Shown here piece after piece: positions 1 to 9,627 of a stretch of DNA of 64,000 bases (position 1 is its first letter; each line of letters begins with the position of its first letter). The DNA lies in the NCBI GenBank assembly GCA_963789825.1, contig CAWBME010000007.1, positions 310,001-374,000 on the forward strand, in the 5' to 3' direction. A program made the translations under genes and the position numbers. A model generated the notes under the pieces. It was not told where the DNA came from. It saw only the letters and a program-made list of their open reading frames with translations, and did not search any database. The stretch comes from PFL42 sp963789825. GTDB lineage: Bacteria > Chloroflexota > Anaerolineae > Anaerolineales > E44-bin32.

Positions 1-661
1 GGAAGCAGCGCGCGATCTGGAAGTAGCGCTCCACGCCAGCCACCATCAGCAGCTGCTTCAGTTGCTGTGGAGACTGCGGCAGGGCATAGAACTCACCGGG
101 GTAAAGCCGAGAGGGCACCAGGTAGTCGCGCGCGCCCTCGGGCGTGGTCTTGAACAGCATCGGGGTCTCTACTTCCAGGAAGTCACGCGCCGAGAGGAAG
201 TCCCGGATGTGCTTGACCACCTGGTGGCGCAATGCAAGGTTGTGGCGCATGTGGTCGCGCCGCAGGTCCAGGTAGCGATACTTCAAGCGCACGGTCTCAT
301 CGACCGCGGTCTCCTCGTTGATGGGGAACGGCGGAGTCTTGGCCGGGTTCAACACCTTGAGGCTGCGCACGTCCACTTCGACCGCGCCGGTTGGCAAGGT
401 GAGGTTCTCCATGCCGGCCGGCCGCTGGCGCACGACGCCTTCCACCTGCAACACCCATTCCTGGCGCACGGCGACCGCCGCCTCATGCGCCTGTGGCGAG
501 ACCTCGGGATTGGTGACCACCTGCGCCAGGCCCCAGCGGTCGCGCAGATCGAGGAAAGTCAGGCCGCCGTGATCGCGGCGGCGGTGTACCCATCCAGCCA
601 GACGAACCGTCTGCCCGACATGTTCAAGGCGCAGGTCGCCACAGGTGTGTGTCTTGAGCAT
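1..661 (-). CDS. aspS: Aspartyl-tRNA synthetase, N-terminal part (cut by window edge)
   Basis: Charges tRNA-Asp (or tRNA-Asp/Asn) with aspartate in the cytoplasm. The 220 residues present begin MLKTHTCGDL and contain the N-terminal OB-fold anticodon-binding domain (about residues 1-110, with GWVHRRRDHGG), then YRYLDLRR at 128-135 and the start of class II motif 1 (FLEVETP near 161). The frame is open to the window edge, so the catalytic core lies outside. The ATG is supported by AGGAGG seven to eight bases upstream. The gene follows the purine/Mo-hydroxylase run on the same strand but has its own -10 box and leader hairpin, so it is probably transcribed separately. Identity is secure; discriminating versus non-discriminating type cannot be judged from this part. 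Confidence 0.96.
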   Translation of the reverse strand, partial: MLKTHTCGDLRLEHVGQTVRLAGWVHRRRDHGGLTFLDLRDRWGLAQVVTNPEVSPQAHEAAVAVRQEWVLQVEGVVRQRPAGMENLTLPTGAVEVDVRSLKVLNPAKTPPFPINEETAVDETVRLKYRYLDLRRDHMRHNLALRHQVVKHIRDFLSARDFLEVETPMLFKTTPEGARDYLVPSRLYPGEFYALPQSPQQLKQLLMVAGVERYFQIARCF

Positions 662-686
662 GCTGCCTCCTGAAGGACAACGACAA

Positions 687-717
687 CGCCGCCCAAGTCC
701 GAGGACTGCGGGCGGCG
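687..717 (-). promoter_or_regulatory. Leader hairpin upstream of aspS
   Basis: An eight-base GC stem (687-694 paired with 710-717) encloses a second short stem (GTCC/GGAC). It lies in the aspS leader, between the -10 box and the start codon. There is no T-run, and no T-box sequence (TGGNACCGCG) is visible. It could be an attenuator-like or mRNA-stabilising structure. The hairpin is directly visible; the function is inferred. Confidence 0.4.
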
Positions 718-808
718 GGTGGTGGATCACAAACCCGCGTGGCCGTTCGGCGCCGGCCCCGGCGAGGGGTGCGCCAGACGGGGCAAAGCGTCCCGGCGAA
801 CGCGCCGG

Positions 809-814
809 ATTATA
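809..814 (-). promoter_or_regulatory. -10 box of the aspS promoter
   Basis: The minus strand reads a perfect TATAAT here, in the gap between the end of the YqeC-MocA gene and aspS. No good -35 hexamer is found at 16-18 bases. The start of transcription would be near 800, giving a leader of about 140 bases that contains the hairpin at 687-717. Confidence 0.5.
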
Positions 815-862
815 GCATGCGGGTTGACACGGCGCGGGCGAGCCAAGACGCGCCGCGTCGCT

Positions 863-2200
863 TCACGCGCCACCTTCCAGCTGGCGCAGATCGGCGGCGG
901 TGTCGATGTCCACCCCGATGCGTGGGTCGGCCGGGATGCCCGCCATGCGGAAGCGTTCGAACAATGCCCTCCCGCCTCGGTCGCCGCTCAGCGTGGCAAA
1001 GGCCTCAAAGGTCACCCGGTCGAAGAGCACCGGGTTGGCCCAGCGCTCCTCGATGCGGGGGGCGACGATCGGTGTCAGCGTCTGTTGATGCTCGCCGATC
1101 AAGGCCTGAATCAACTCCGGCGTGACGAATGGCGTGTCGCACAGCAGGAAGACCACCGACTCCGCCACCCGCTCGACCGCTTGCAGCCCGGCCTGCACGG
1201 AGGTGCTCTGGCCTTGCGCCCAGTTCGGGTTCTCGATGAAGACCACCGGCTGATCGCTCAAGGCTTGCCTGACCTCGGCCGCCTCAGGCCCAACCACAAC
1301 CACCACCGGGTTGAGGCCGGCCCGCCGGGCCGTGTTGACTGCGTACCAGACGAGCGGCCGGCCCTTCCAGACGAGCAGTTGTTTCGACCTCCCCATCCGG
1401 CTCGAGCCGCCGGCCGCCAGGACGATTCCCGGCACGCGTCCAATGACCGCCCGCACCGGCTGCGCCCCAAGCGCCGAAGCCAGCACGACGGCCCGCACCC
1501 GGCTCTCCTTGAGCACCTCGGCGGCAACCTGGCGAGCATCGGCCTCACCCGAATCGCTCTCCACTTTGTTCAGCGCCGCCCGCACCTCGGCCGCACGGGG
1601 AACAGACTGCAGACCTCCCTCAGCCGAGGTGATCACCTTGCCGAGGGCAGCGGGGGTCAGCCTCTCCTCTTGCGGGACGCCCAGCAGCGCCGCGACCCGC
1701 TCGGGGCGATGCACAGCGGCCGACCGGATCGGCTGACCGACGGCATCGATCCCGGCTACCAGCACCACCAGGTCGGTGAAGGCCGGGATCGCCGGCTCGT
1801 GCTCGGCGGGGGCTTTGACCGACTTCCCCCGAGCGCCGTCGGCCTCGACCAGCAGCACGCCGCCCGCCTGGCTCACAAGTCTGCGCACCACTTCGAGGAT
1901 GGACGGGTCCAGCCCGAGCCACTTCGGCTCACCGGGCGCCACGCGTCCGGTCAGCAAAACGGTCCCCGGGGATTCGAGAAACGGGCGCAGCACCGGCAAT
2001 TCCACCTTGTCCTGTAGGATCAGGTGGTGGGTGGCGAGCTGGCGCTGATGCAGGGCGATGCGCGTCGTCGTGCTGAGCACGACCGGCAACTCGCCCCCCA
2101 GCTCGGCGGCGACCCTGCCCATCAGCGCCGACTTTCCGCCGGCGCCGACAAAGGCACACGACGAGCGGGAGGAGATGCGCAGCGCCTCGCTCAGCCTCAA
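863..2200 (-). CDS. YqeC-MocA fusion: Mo-hydroxylase accessory protein plus cofactor nucleotidyltransferase
   Basis: A 445-residue protein with two domains usually found as separate genes. Residues 1 to about 220 match the YqeC family (selenium-dependent hydroxylase accessory protein), with a P-loop GAGGKS at 19-24. Residues from about 259 form a MocA-type nucleotidyltransferase, with VLAAGGSSRMG at 260 and LCDTPFV further on. MocA-family enzymes attach CMP (or a related nucleotide) to molybdopterin for hydroxylases of the xanthine dehydrogenase family. The gene lies directly downstream of yqeB, separated by one base, and of an XDH molybdenum subunit, so it very likely serves cofactor finishing for these enzymes. 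The family assignment is firm; the fusion and any link to selenium are inferred from context. Confidence 0.88.
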   Translation of the reverse strand: MRLSEALRISSRSSCAFVGAGGKSALMGRVAAELGGELPVVLSTTTRIALHQRQLATHHLILQDKVELPVLRPFLESPGTVLLTGRVAPGEPKWLGLDPSILEVVRRLVSQAGGVLLVEADGARGKSVKAPAEHEPAIPAFTDLVVLVAGIDAVGQPIRSAAVHRPERVAALLGVPQEERLTPAALGKVITSAEGGLQSVPRAAEVRAALNKVESDSGEADARQVAAEVLKESRVRAVVLASALGAQPVRAVIGRVPGIVLAAGGSSRMGRSKQLLVWKGRPLVWYAVNTARRAGLNPVVVVVGPEAAEVRQALSDQPVVFIENPNWAQGQSTSVQAGLQAVERVAESVVFLLCDTPFVTPELIQALIGEHQQTLTPIVAPRIEERWANPVLFDRVTFEAFATLSGDRGGRALFERFRMAGIPADPRIGVDIDTAADLRQLEGGA

Positions 2201-2201
2201 G

Positions 2202-3017
2202 TCAACCTCGGAGCGCCCGCCGTATCTCGGCGCGTGTCAAGAGCGCTTCCAGTACGCCGCCGCCCACGGCAAGCGCCTTGTCGGAGATCTCACTGCAGTA
2301 GGCGGCCACTCCGCGCGGGTCGATGTCGCCGATCTTCTCACCGCTGGCGACGGGCAGCCCGTCGTGCAGCAGGCCGCGCACCATGCCGGCGAAGGGCGCA
2401 GTGACCGTCCGGCCCCCCACTTCCGCCACCGGCTGGCCGGGAGCAACGCTGGAGCCGAGAGCCGCCAAACCGCGCATCGCTCCTTCTGCTGGGGCGCGCA
2501 GCACGCGGCCATCCGCTTCGCCGGCGATATCGCCCGGGCGACCGCTGTCCGGCGCAGCCGACCCGCGCCAGATCGCCCGCCCCAAATGGTGGCCGCGCTG
2601 CGTCTCCACGACGGCGTGGCAATCGACGCCGGCCGTGAAGCCGGGGCCGAGGCCGACAATCATCGGCGCGCAATCCAGGCCGAATTCGGGCGCGTGCTTG
2701 CGCATGCGGGCGTCGACAAGCGCCAGCAGGGGAAGCTGGTGGCGAGCCTCGGCCGACGGATCGACCAGCACCGGGATCCGGCCCTCTTGGGCCAGGCGTG
2801 GCGCCTCCGCCGCCTGCTCGATCAGGACCGCTTCGATGCCTTCGACCTGTGTCCGCCCGGCGAATACCGCCTCAGCGAAGGAGGCCAGGCGGCGGATGGC
2901 GCGCGGTTGGGGAAGCTCGGTGATCAGCAGGCGGAACCCGCTGCGAAACAGACGCACCGCCACGCCGCTGGCCAGGTCGCCTCCCCCGCGCAGCAGAATG
3001 AACGGCGGGGGGTCCAT
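2202..3017 (-). CDS. yqeB: YqeB-family selenium-dependent molybdenum hydroxylase accessory protein
   Basis: A 271-residue protein starting MDPPPFILLRGGGDLASGVA; the glycine-rich opening is a Rossmann-like nucleotide site. The core GLGPGFTAGVDCHAVVETQRGHHLG is typical of the YqeB/EF2563 family found with selenium-dependent molybdenum hydroxylases. I chose this ATG because its A is shared with the TGA of the upstream molybdenum subunit (TGATG), giving translational coupling; a longer in-frame extension upstream is low complexity and overlaps that gene. The exact reaction is not established. The family is associated with fitting the labile selenium of these enzymes, in partnership with YqeC. No selD is seen in the window. 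Confidence 0.85.
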   Translation of the reverse strand: MDPPPFILLRGGGDLASGVAVRLFRSGFRLLITELPQPRAIRRLASFAEAVFAGRTQVEGIEAVLIEQAAEAPRLAQEGRIPVLVDPSAEARHQLPLLALVDARMRKHAPEFGLDCAPMIVGLGPGFTAGVDCHAVVETQRGHHLGRAIWRGSAAPDSGRPGDIAGEADGRVLRAPAEGAMRGLAALGSSVAPGQPVAEVGGRTVTAPFAGMVRGLLHDGLPVASGEKIGDIDPRGVAAYCSEISDKALAVGGGVLEALLTRAEIRRALRG

Positions 3018-5236
3018 CAGGTTGCGCCTGCGGCGTGCAGCCCGCTGAGCACGCGTTCCGGGGTCAGCGGGAAGGCGTCGAACCAGACGCCGGTGGCATC
3101 GTGCACAGCGGCGACGATCGCCGGTGTCAGCGGGAGATAGGGCATCTCCCCCATGCCGCGCGCACCCCACGGCCCGCGCGGATCGGCCTCCTCCAGGATC
3201 ACGCTCTGCACGCGCTCGGGGATGTCCAGGATCGTTGGGATCAGGTAGGTCGACAGGTGTGCCGTCTGCACGTATCCACCGGGCTGTTGGAAGTCCTCGA
3301 GCAGGGCATAGCCCTGGGCCTGGACCACGGCGCCCTCGATCTGTCCGCGTACGCCCTGCGGGTTGATCGCCCTGCCGACATCATCGGCGCAGACGACGTC
3401 GAGCACTCGGACGGAGCCCGTTTCGAGGTCGACCTCAACGGTCACCGCTTCGGCGACATAGCCGTAGGCGAAGTTCGGGTCGCAGCGCCCGGTCTCGGGA
3501 TCGAAGGCGGTCGTCGCCGGCGGGACGTAGGTGTAGCTCGCCCGCGCCGGGCGATCCTCGGCCCGCCATCGCTCCAGGGCGGCCTGGGCCGCGCCGCGTA
3601 TGGCGTTGCCAGCCATGAAGGTCATGCGCGAGGCTGAGACGGAGCCCGAGTTGCCCGTGCGTTCCGTGTCGGCGGTCACCAGCTCGACGCGTTCTACGGC
3701 TACATTCAGCGCCTGGGCCGCCATCTGTGCCAGCACAGTATGGGTGCCTTGGCCGACCTCGGCTGCGCCGTGATACAGGGTTGCACTCTCGATCTCGGCG
3801 CCGCCGCGCAGCTCGATCGTTGCCATGCACTTCTCGGGCGCGCCGAAGGAGAAGCCCACGTTCTTGTAGGCGCAGGCGAATCCGATGCCGCGGCGGAGGT
3901 GCCGGGCGGCGGCTGGCGCCGGCGCGGGGCGCTTCCAGCCAGCCGCAGTGCGCTTCCAGCCCGCCTGGCTGGCGCACGCATCGACCACCTTGTCGATCGT
4001 CACCCCGGGCGGCAGCGGGCTGCCGACAGAAAGCTGCGCCCCTTCGCGGAGCAGATTCCTACGCCGGATCTCGACCGGGTCCAGGCCCAGCCGCTCAGCC
4101 AGCTTGTTGATCTGGCCTTCGGCGGCATACGCACCCTGCGGCCCACCGAAGCCACGGAATGCGCCATTCGGCAGATGGTTGGTGTAGACCGAGTACGAAT
4201 CGACCGATACGTGCTCGATCTCGTACGGCCCAGTGCACATCAGTGTGGCGTTCCCGAGGACCTTGGTGGAGGTATAGGCGTAGGCGCCGCCATCCTGGAT
4301 GACCTCGCAGCGCGCCGCCACGAGGCGTCCTTCCTTCGTCGCACCCCAGCGGGCGCGGATCACGAAGGGATGCCGCTTGTGGTGGCCGAGGATCGATTCC
4401 TCGCGTGACCAGATGATCTTTACCGGACGGTGGATGCCGCGTTGGTGCAGCCGCCAGGCGGCCAGCGCCAGCACGATCTGAACCGACATGTCCTCCCGCC
4501 CGCCAAAGGCGCCGCCAATTGCCGGGTAGATCACCCGTACCTGGTCTTCCGATAGCCCCAGCGCGTGCGCGATCTGTTCCCGATCTTCGTGCACCCACTG
4601 CCCGCCGACTTCGACCGTCACGCGTCCCTGCTCGTCGACGTAGGCCACACCGGCCTCCGGCTGCAAGTAAGCATGCTCCTGGGCCGGGGTGGAATACTCC
4701 CCTTCGACGACCACCTCGGCCTCGGCGAGCGCCCGCTCGACGTCCCCCTTGCGGATGCGATAGTGGCCGAATACGTTGCTGTCGCTGCCGGCATGCAGCC
4801 GAAAGGCGTCAGGGCGCATCGCCTCGATCGGGTCGAGCACCAGCGGCAGATCCTCGTACTCGACCCGGATACGCTCCACGCCTTCCGCCGCCTGGGCCTC
4901 GGTCTCGGCGACGACCAGCGCCACCTGGTCCCCGACGAAGCGCACACGATCGGCGCCCTGCTTGGCGGAACCCGGCCCGCACAGTACGGGCTGGTCGGGC
5001 AAGATCAGGCCGTACTCGTTCACCGGCACGTCCCGAGCAGTGAACACGGCGAGCACGCCAGGCGCTTGCGCGGCCTCGGCGATGTCGATGTTGCGCACGA
5101 TGGCATGCGGGCGGCCGGCGAACAGGATCTTCATCCACGCCTGGCCTGGCCGGTCGATGTCACCGGGAAACAATGCGCTCCCGGTCACCTTGCCCACCGC
5201 GTCCACCCGATAGGTCGAAGCGCCAACCGCGGTCAT
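3017..5236 (-). CDS. Xanthine dehydrogenase-family molybdenum-binding subunit (enzyme 1)
   Basis: The large subunit of a molybdenum hydroxylase, 739 residues from MTAVGASTYRVD. Visible family marks are GGAFGGRED and GAFRGFGGPQG (cofactor contacts), EVGQGTHTVLAQMAAQAL, and GARGMGEMP near the C-terminus, whose Glu is the expected catalytic base. I prefer this ATG over one four codons upstream because GGGAG sits five to six bases before it. The cognate FAD and 2Fe-2S domains are probably the fused protein at 7382-8809, with two unknown genes in between. YqeB and YqeC-MocA follow. Purines are the likely substrates from context, but the family also oxidises aldehydes and other N-heterocycles. Confidence 0.88.
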   Translation of the reverse strand: MTAVGASTYRVDAVGKVTGSALFPGDIDRPGQAWMKILFAGRPHAIVRNIDIAEAAQAPGVLAVFTARDVPVNEYGLILPDQPVLCGPGSAKQGADRVRFVGDQVALVVAETEAQAAEGVERIRVEYEDLPLVLDPIEAMRPDAFRLHAGSDSNVFGHYRIRKGDVERALAEAEVVVEGEYSTPAQEHAYLQPEAGVAYVDEQGRVTVEVGGQWVHEDREQIAHALGLSEDQVRVIYPAIGGAFGGREDMSVQIVLALAAWRLHQRGIHRPVKIIWSREESILGHHKRHPFVIRARWGATKEGRLVAARCEVIQDGGAYAYTSTKVLGNATLMCTGPYEIEHVSVDSYSVYTNHLPNGAFRGFGGPQGAYAAEGQINKLAERLGLDPVEIRRRNLLREGAQLSVGSPLPPGVTIDKVVDACASQAGWKRTAAGWKRPAPAPAAARHLRRGIGFACAYKNVGFSFGAPEKCMATIELRGGAEIESATLYHGAAEVGQGTHTVLAQMAAQALNVAVERVELVTADTERTGNSGSVSASRMTFMAGNAIRGAAQAALERWRAEDRPARASYTYVPPATTAFDPETGRCDPNFAYGYVAEAVTVEVDLETGSVRVLDVVCADDVGRAINPQGVRGQIEGAVVQAQGYALLEDFQQPGGYVQTAHLSTYLIPTILDIPERVQSVILEEADPRGPWGARGMGEMPYLPLTPAIVAAVHDATGVWFDAFPLTPERVLSGLHAAGAT

Positions 5237-5247
5237 ACTCTCCCTCA

Positions 5248-6978
5248 TCAGCCAGCCGCCGCCCGCTCGGCGGGATTCTGTAGACGTGCGATCTCCAGCG
5301 AGAAGATGCGCTTGAGGATCGCCAGGCCGGTCGAGTAGGTCGGATCCATGCCGAAGTACGACAGGGCGCCGGCGCCCAGGTTGCGCCCCTTGCTCAGCGG
5401 CGTGTCCGAGGCGTAGTGCAGGAAGCCAACGTCGAACGGCAGGCGATGCATGTCGATCACCTCATTCGACGGATACCGCTTCGGGCGCCAGAGCTCATAG
5501 ATGGCCGACAGGAACGGGCCGGCCTCCATCTCGATCACGGTGTACCCTTCGCGATAGAAGACGTCCATGTAGCGCGGCGTCTGCAGGAACGTGCCGCGCA
5601 CGCTGACGGTCTTCTGATTGTCCATTACCGTGCCGTACACCAGGTCGTCCCCGATGTCAGCCGCGCTGAAGCAATTGTCCAACAAGTAGGTGTTCTGCGA
5701 CTGCTCATCATGCACGACGGACGAGATCATCACGTCCCCGATCACTCCGTTGAGCGTGGCCGCCTTGCCCATGGCATAGATCCCCAGCATCCGGCTCGCC
5801 CGGCTGGCGATGTAGGTCAGGATCAAGTAGGCGGCCATACCCAGCGGATAGTCGATGTTGACGATCAGGGCGTCGCTGCGACGCAGCGCCTCCAGGCCGG
5901 GAAGCCGCAGCCGGGGATCGATCCACTCCGGCCGCACCTGGTCGAGCCGGATCACCTGGGCTTCCGAATCCAGGCCATGGCGGCTATCGAAGCGGCGGAT
6001 GCCGCAGGCCGCCTCGTCCTGCGCGCGCCGCTCGGCCAGCGCCCGTCCCTCAGCGGTGGCCATGTGCTTCTTCTGCACGTAGTACAGCAGGTTCTCACGA
6101 CTGGAAGGGACATTGCGCGACTCGATCTCCTGCCACTCGGCCAGCAGCTCGGCGTTGCGCGGCCAGTGCAGCACCTCGACCAGCTCGGCTTCGTGGCGCA
6201 GAGCAAAGCCGCTCACCAGATTCACCAGGCTGTGCGGATTGCTGGAGATGAAGTAGACCGGCTGCCGGGTGAGCTCCGGCGCTTTCTCGAGCACGGCATC
6301 CCACCACAGCTGGGTCGCCTTGCGGTAGTCAGTGAGCGATCCGGCCAGCAGGCGGACGCACAACCGCTTGCGACCGGCGGCGATCGCCCGTATCAAACTC
6401 CAGAAGTGGTCGCCCCATACCTGGCGCAGCCGGGCCAGGTCGTCGCGCCCGATCCCAATACCAACGGCCAGCGTCGCAAGGCCTTCCTCGTCGTCCTGTG
6501 GTGCATCCAGGAATGCTCGCACCTGTTCGCCCTGCAGACGGGCATTCAGCTTGTTCCACTCGATCTGGAAGGCGGTCAGAATCGGGATGATATCGTCGAT
6601 GTCGGTGCCGCTGGCGATCAGGCAGGCCAGGGTTTCACGGCCGTCAAAGTAGCAGCGGCGGCGGCGCGCCCTGGCAGCGACAGGGCGCCAGGCCCCAACG
6701 TCGCCGAAGCCGTTCAGCTGGAAGACCGCCTCGGTCTGACCGAGGATCACCCGCTCGACCTGCAGGATGCATTCAGGCAGGCGAAGCGAGCTGTAGACAA
6801 AAGCCGCCATGTCCGGCTGCGGGTTGTGCGCACCAGGGTGCAGCGAGGAACCCATGGCGGCGTGTGTCTCCTCGAGCGTACGCAGCTGAGCTTCCGCCGA
6901 CGAACGCAGCAAGGAGTAGTACGTGCGGATGTAGAGCTCGATCTCTTCCGAGCCCGTGCGCGGCACGGTTCGATCCAT
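5248..6978 (-). CDS. Conserved protein of unknown function inside an XDH operon, C-terminus nucleoside-phosphorylase-like
   Basis: I do not recognise this 576-residue protein by name. It starts MDRTVPRTGSEEIEL; an upstream in-frame extension overlaps the next gene and is low complexity. The N-terminal 300 residues look helical and soluble, with no signal peptide. Residues about 400-490 contain IGDVMISSVVHDE (413-425) and VIEMEAGPF (481-489), in the order and spacing of the GDVVIS and VEMEgA motifs of the purine nucleoside phosphorylase/MTAN superfamily, whose second Glu holds the ribose. It lies between the molybdenum subunit and the FAD/2Fe-2S subunit of one enzyme, which suggests a linked role such as releasing or handling a purine base. 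The similarity is by eye. It could instead be a structural or chaperone-like protein. Confidence 0.6.
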   Translation of the reverse strand: MDRTVPRTGSEEIELYIRTYYSLLRSSAEAQLRTLEETHAAMGSSLHPGAHNPQPDMAAFVYSSLRLPECILQVERVILGQTEAVFQLNGFGDVGAWRPVAARARRRRCYFDGRETLACLIASGTDIDDIIPILTAFQIEWNKLNARLQGEQVRAFLDAPQDDEEGLATLAVGIGIGRDDLARLRQVWGDHFWSLIRAIAAGRKRLCVRLLAGSLTDYRKATQLWWDAVLEKAPELTRQPVYFISSNPHSLVNLVSGFALRHEAELVEVLHWPRNAELLAEWQEIESRNVPSSRENLLYYVQKKHMATAEGRALAERRAQDEAACGIRRFDSRHGLDSEAQVIRLDQVRPEWIDPRLRLPGLEALRRSDALIVNIDYPLGMAAYLILTYIASRASRMLGIYAMGKAATLNGVIGDVMISSVVHDEQSQNTYLLDNCFSAADIGDDLVYGTVMDNQKTVSVRGTFLQTPRYMDVFYREGYTVIEMEAGPFLSAIYELWRPKRYPSNEVIDMHRLPFDVGFLHYASDTPLSKGRNLGAGALSYFGMDPTYSTGLAILKRIFSLEIARLQNPAERAAAG

Positions 6979-6986
6979 CGCAGACC

Positions 6987-7361
6987 CTAGCGCTTCTTCT
7001 TCTTCGGCGGTCGCGGCGCCTTGGGGACATCCGTCTCGCCGGGCTTGATCGGGAACAGGATAGAGTAGAGCAGACTCACCAGGCCGTAGCCACCCACCAT
7101 GAACATCACTGCCACCACCAGGCGCACCAGAAATCCCGAAGGAATCCACGGCGCCTGTTCCGGCGGCAGGATGATTTCCGGCGGCAGGTAGATCCAGGCA
7201 TTCTCGACATTGGCCTGCAGGAACCAGCTGGAGAAGAAGTAGGCCAGCAGCCCGAGGGCCACAATCACCAGGCAGCCCAGGCCGCGCAGCATCGGGTTTT
7301 GCCGCTTGCGCAAGGCGCGTTCACGTTCATGCTGGGCAAAGCGCCAACTGTCTCGCCCCAT
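6987..7361 (-). CDS. Small two-helix membrane protein in the XDH operon
   Basis: A 124-residue protein, MGRDSWRFAQHERER, with a basic N-terminus and two clear membrane helices (LGCLVIVALGLLAYFF and LVRLVVAVMFMVGGYGLVSLL). The tail ends in a lysine run (PPKKKKR). A second ATG six bases upstream is possible, but GGAGG abuts that codon and is correctly spaced for the one chosen. It sits nine bases before the unknown 576-residue gene and after the FAD/2Fe-2S gene, so it is co-transcribed with enzyme 1. It may anchor the complex to the membrane or link it to electron transfer; that is inference. No homologue is recognised. Confidence 0.7.
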   Translation of the reverse strand: MGRDSWRFAQHERERALRKRQNPMLRGLGCLVIVALGLLAYFFSSWFLQANVENAWIYLPPEIILPPEQAPWIPSGFLVRLVVAVMFMVGGYGLVSLLYSILFPIKPGETDVPKAPRPPKKKKR

Positions 7362-7381
7362 CGCCATCCTCCGTCCAACGG

Positions 7382-8805
<1,424 letters not shown>

Positions 8806-8809
<4 letters not shown>

Positions 8810-9627
8810 CGTCCGGATGCTTTCCTTTCATTCGGTCGGTGCTGTGCCATCGGCTCTCCGGTGCCCTGGCGCCGCAGCTGGATGATCTGGGCCAGGATGC
8901 TCACGGCGATCTCCTCCGGGCTGTCGGCGTTCAGTTCGAGGCCCATCGGTGAAGTGACTCGCGCCAGGTCCGCTTCGGAAACGCCCTTCTGGCTGAGCTC
9001 CGTGCGCGTCGTCTCCCAACGCCGCCGCGAACCGATGACGCCGACATAGGCCGCCGGACGCGCCAACACGGCTGGCAATCCCTCGACATCGACGGGGACC
9101 CCGCGGGTGGTGAGCACCCAGTAGGTGCCCTCATCGGAAGCGATCCGCTCCGGCACCTGCGACAGCGGGGCGTGGACATAGCTGTCTGCGCCGGGGACGG
9201 CCTCCGGCGTGCAGTACTCCGGTCGGTCGTCGGAGACGATCAGGCGGAAACCGCTCCAGGCGGCAAGATGCGCCACGGCGCGCCCCACATGTCCGCCTCC
9301 CACGACCACCAGCGTGGGACGTTGTGACACAGGTTCCACGAACACCTCGATCTCCCCCCCACATGCGCCGGGGTCGCCCTCGCCGGGATTGCTGAACGCG
9401 TAGTGCAGCATGCTCGGCCGCTGCTCCTGCATCACGCGCAGCGCTTCCTGCACGACGCGGGCTTCCATCTCACCGCCGCCGATCGAGCCCTCCGTCCTGC
9501 CGTCACTCAGGATGATCATGCGCGTCCCGGCCCGGCGCGGGACCGATCCGCGATCGCGCACAATCGTCGCTATGGCGGCCGGTCGGCCCTGGCGCTCGAT
9601 CGCCGCCAGGCGGTCGAAGATCCCCAC
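8806..9627 (-). CDS. xdhC: XdhC/CoxI-family molybdenum cofactor maturation protein
   Basis: A 273-residue protein that binds and protects the molybdenum cofactor and helps its sulfuration before insertion into XDH-type enzymes. It shows the N-terminal XdhC/CoxI motif (DRGSVPRRAGTRM, then SIGGGEMEARV) and the C-terminal Rossmann domain (VVVGGGHVGRAVAHLAAW, then VGVIGSRRR). Translation starts at GTG, placed immediately after the TAG of the pyrophosphatase gene, so reinitiation is likely. The 3' end overlaps the FAD/2Fe-2S gene by four bases. With three Mo-hydroxylases around, it may serve more than one of them. Confidence 0.93.

Noticed and set aside
662..814. A T-box riboswitch upstream of aspS.
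   Set aside because: The conserved TGGNACCGCG core and a terminator with T-run are missing.
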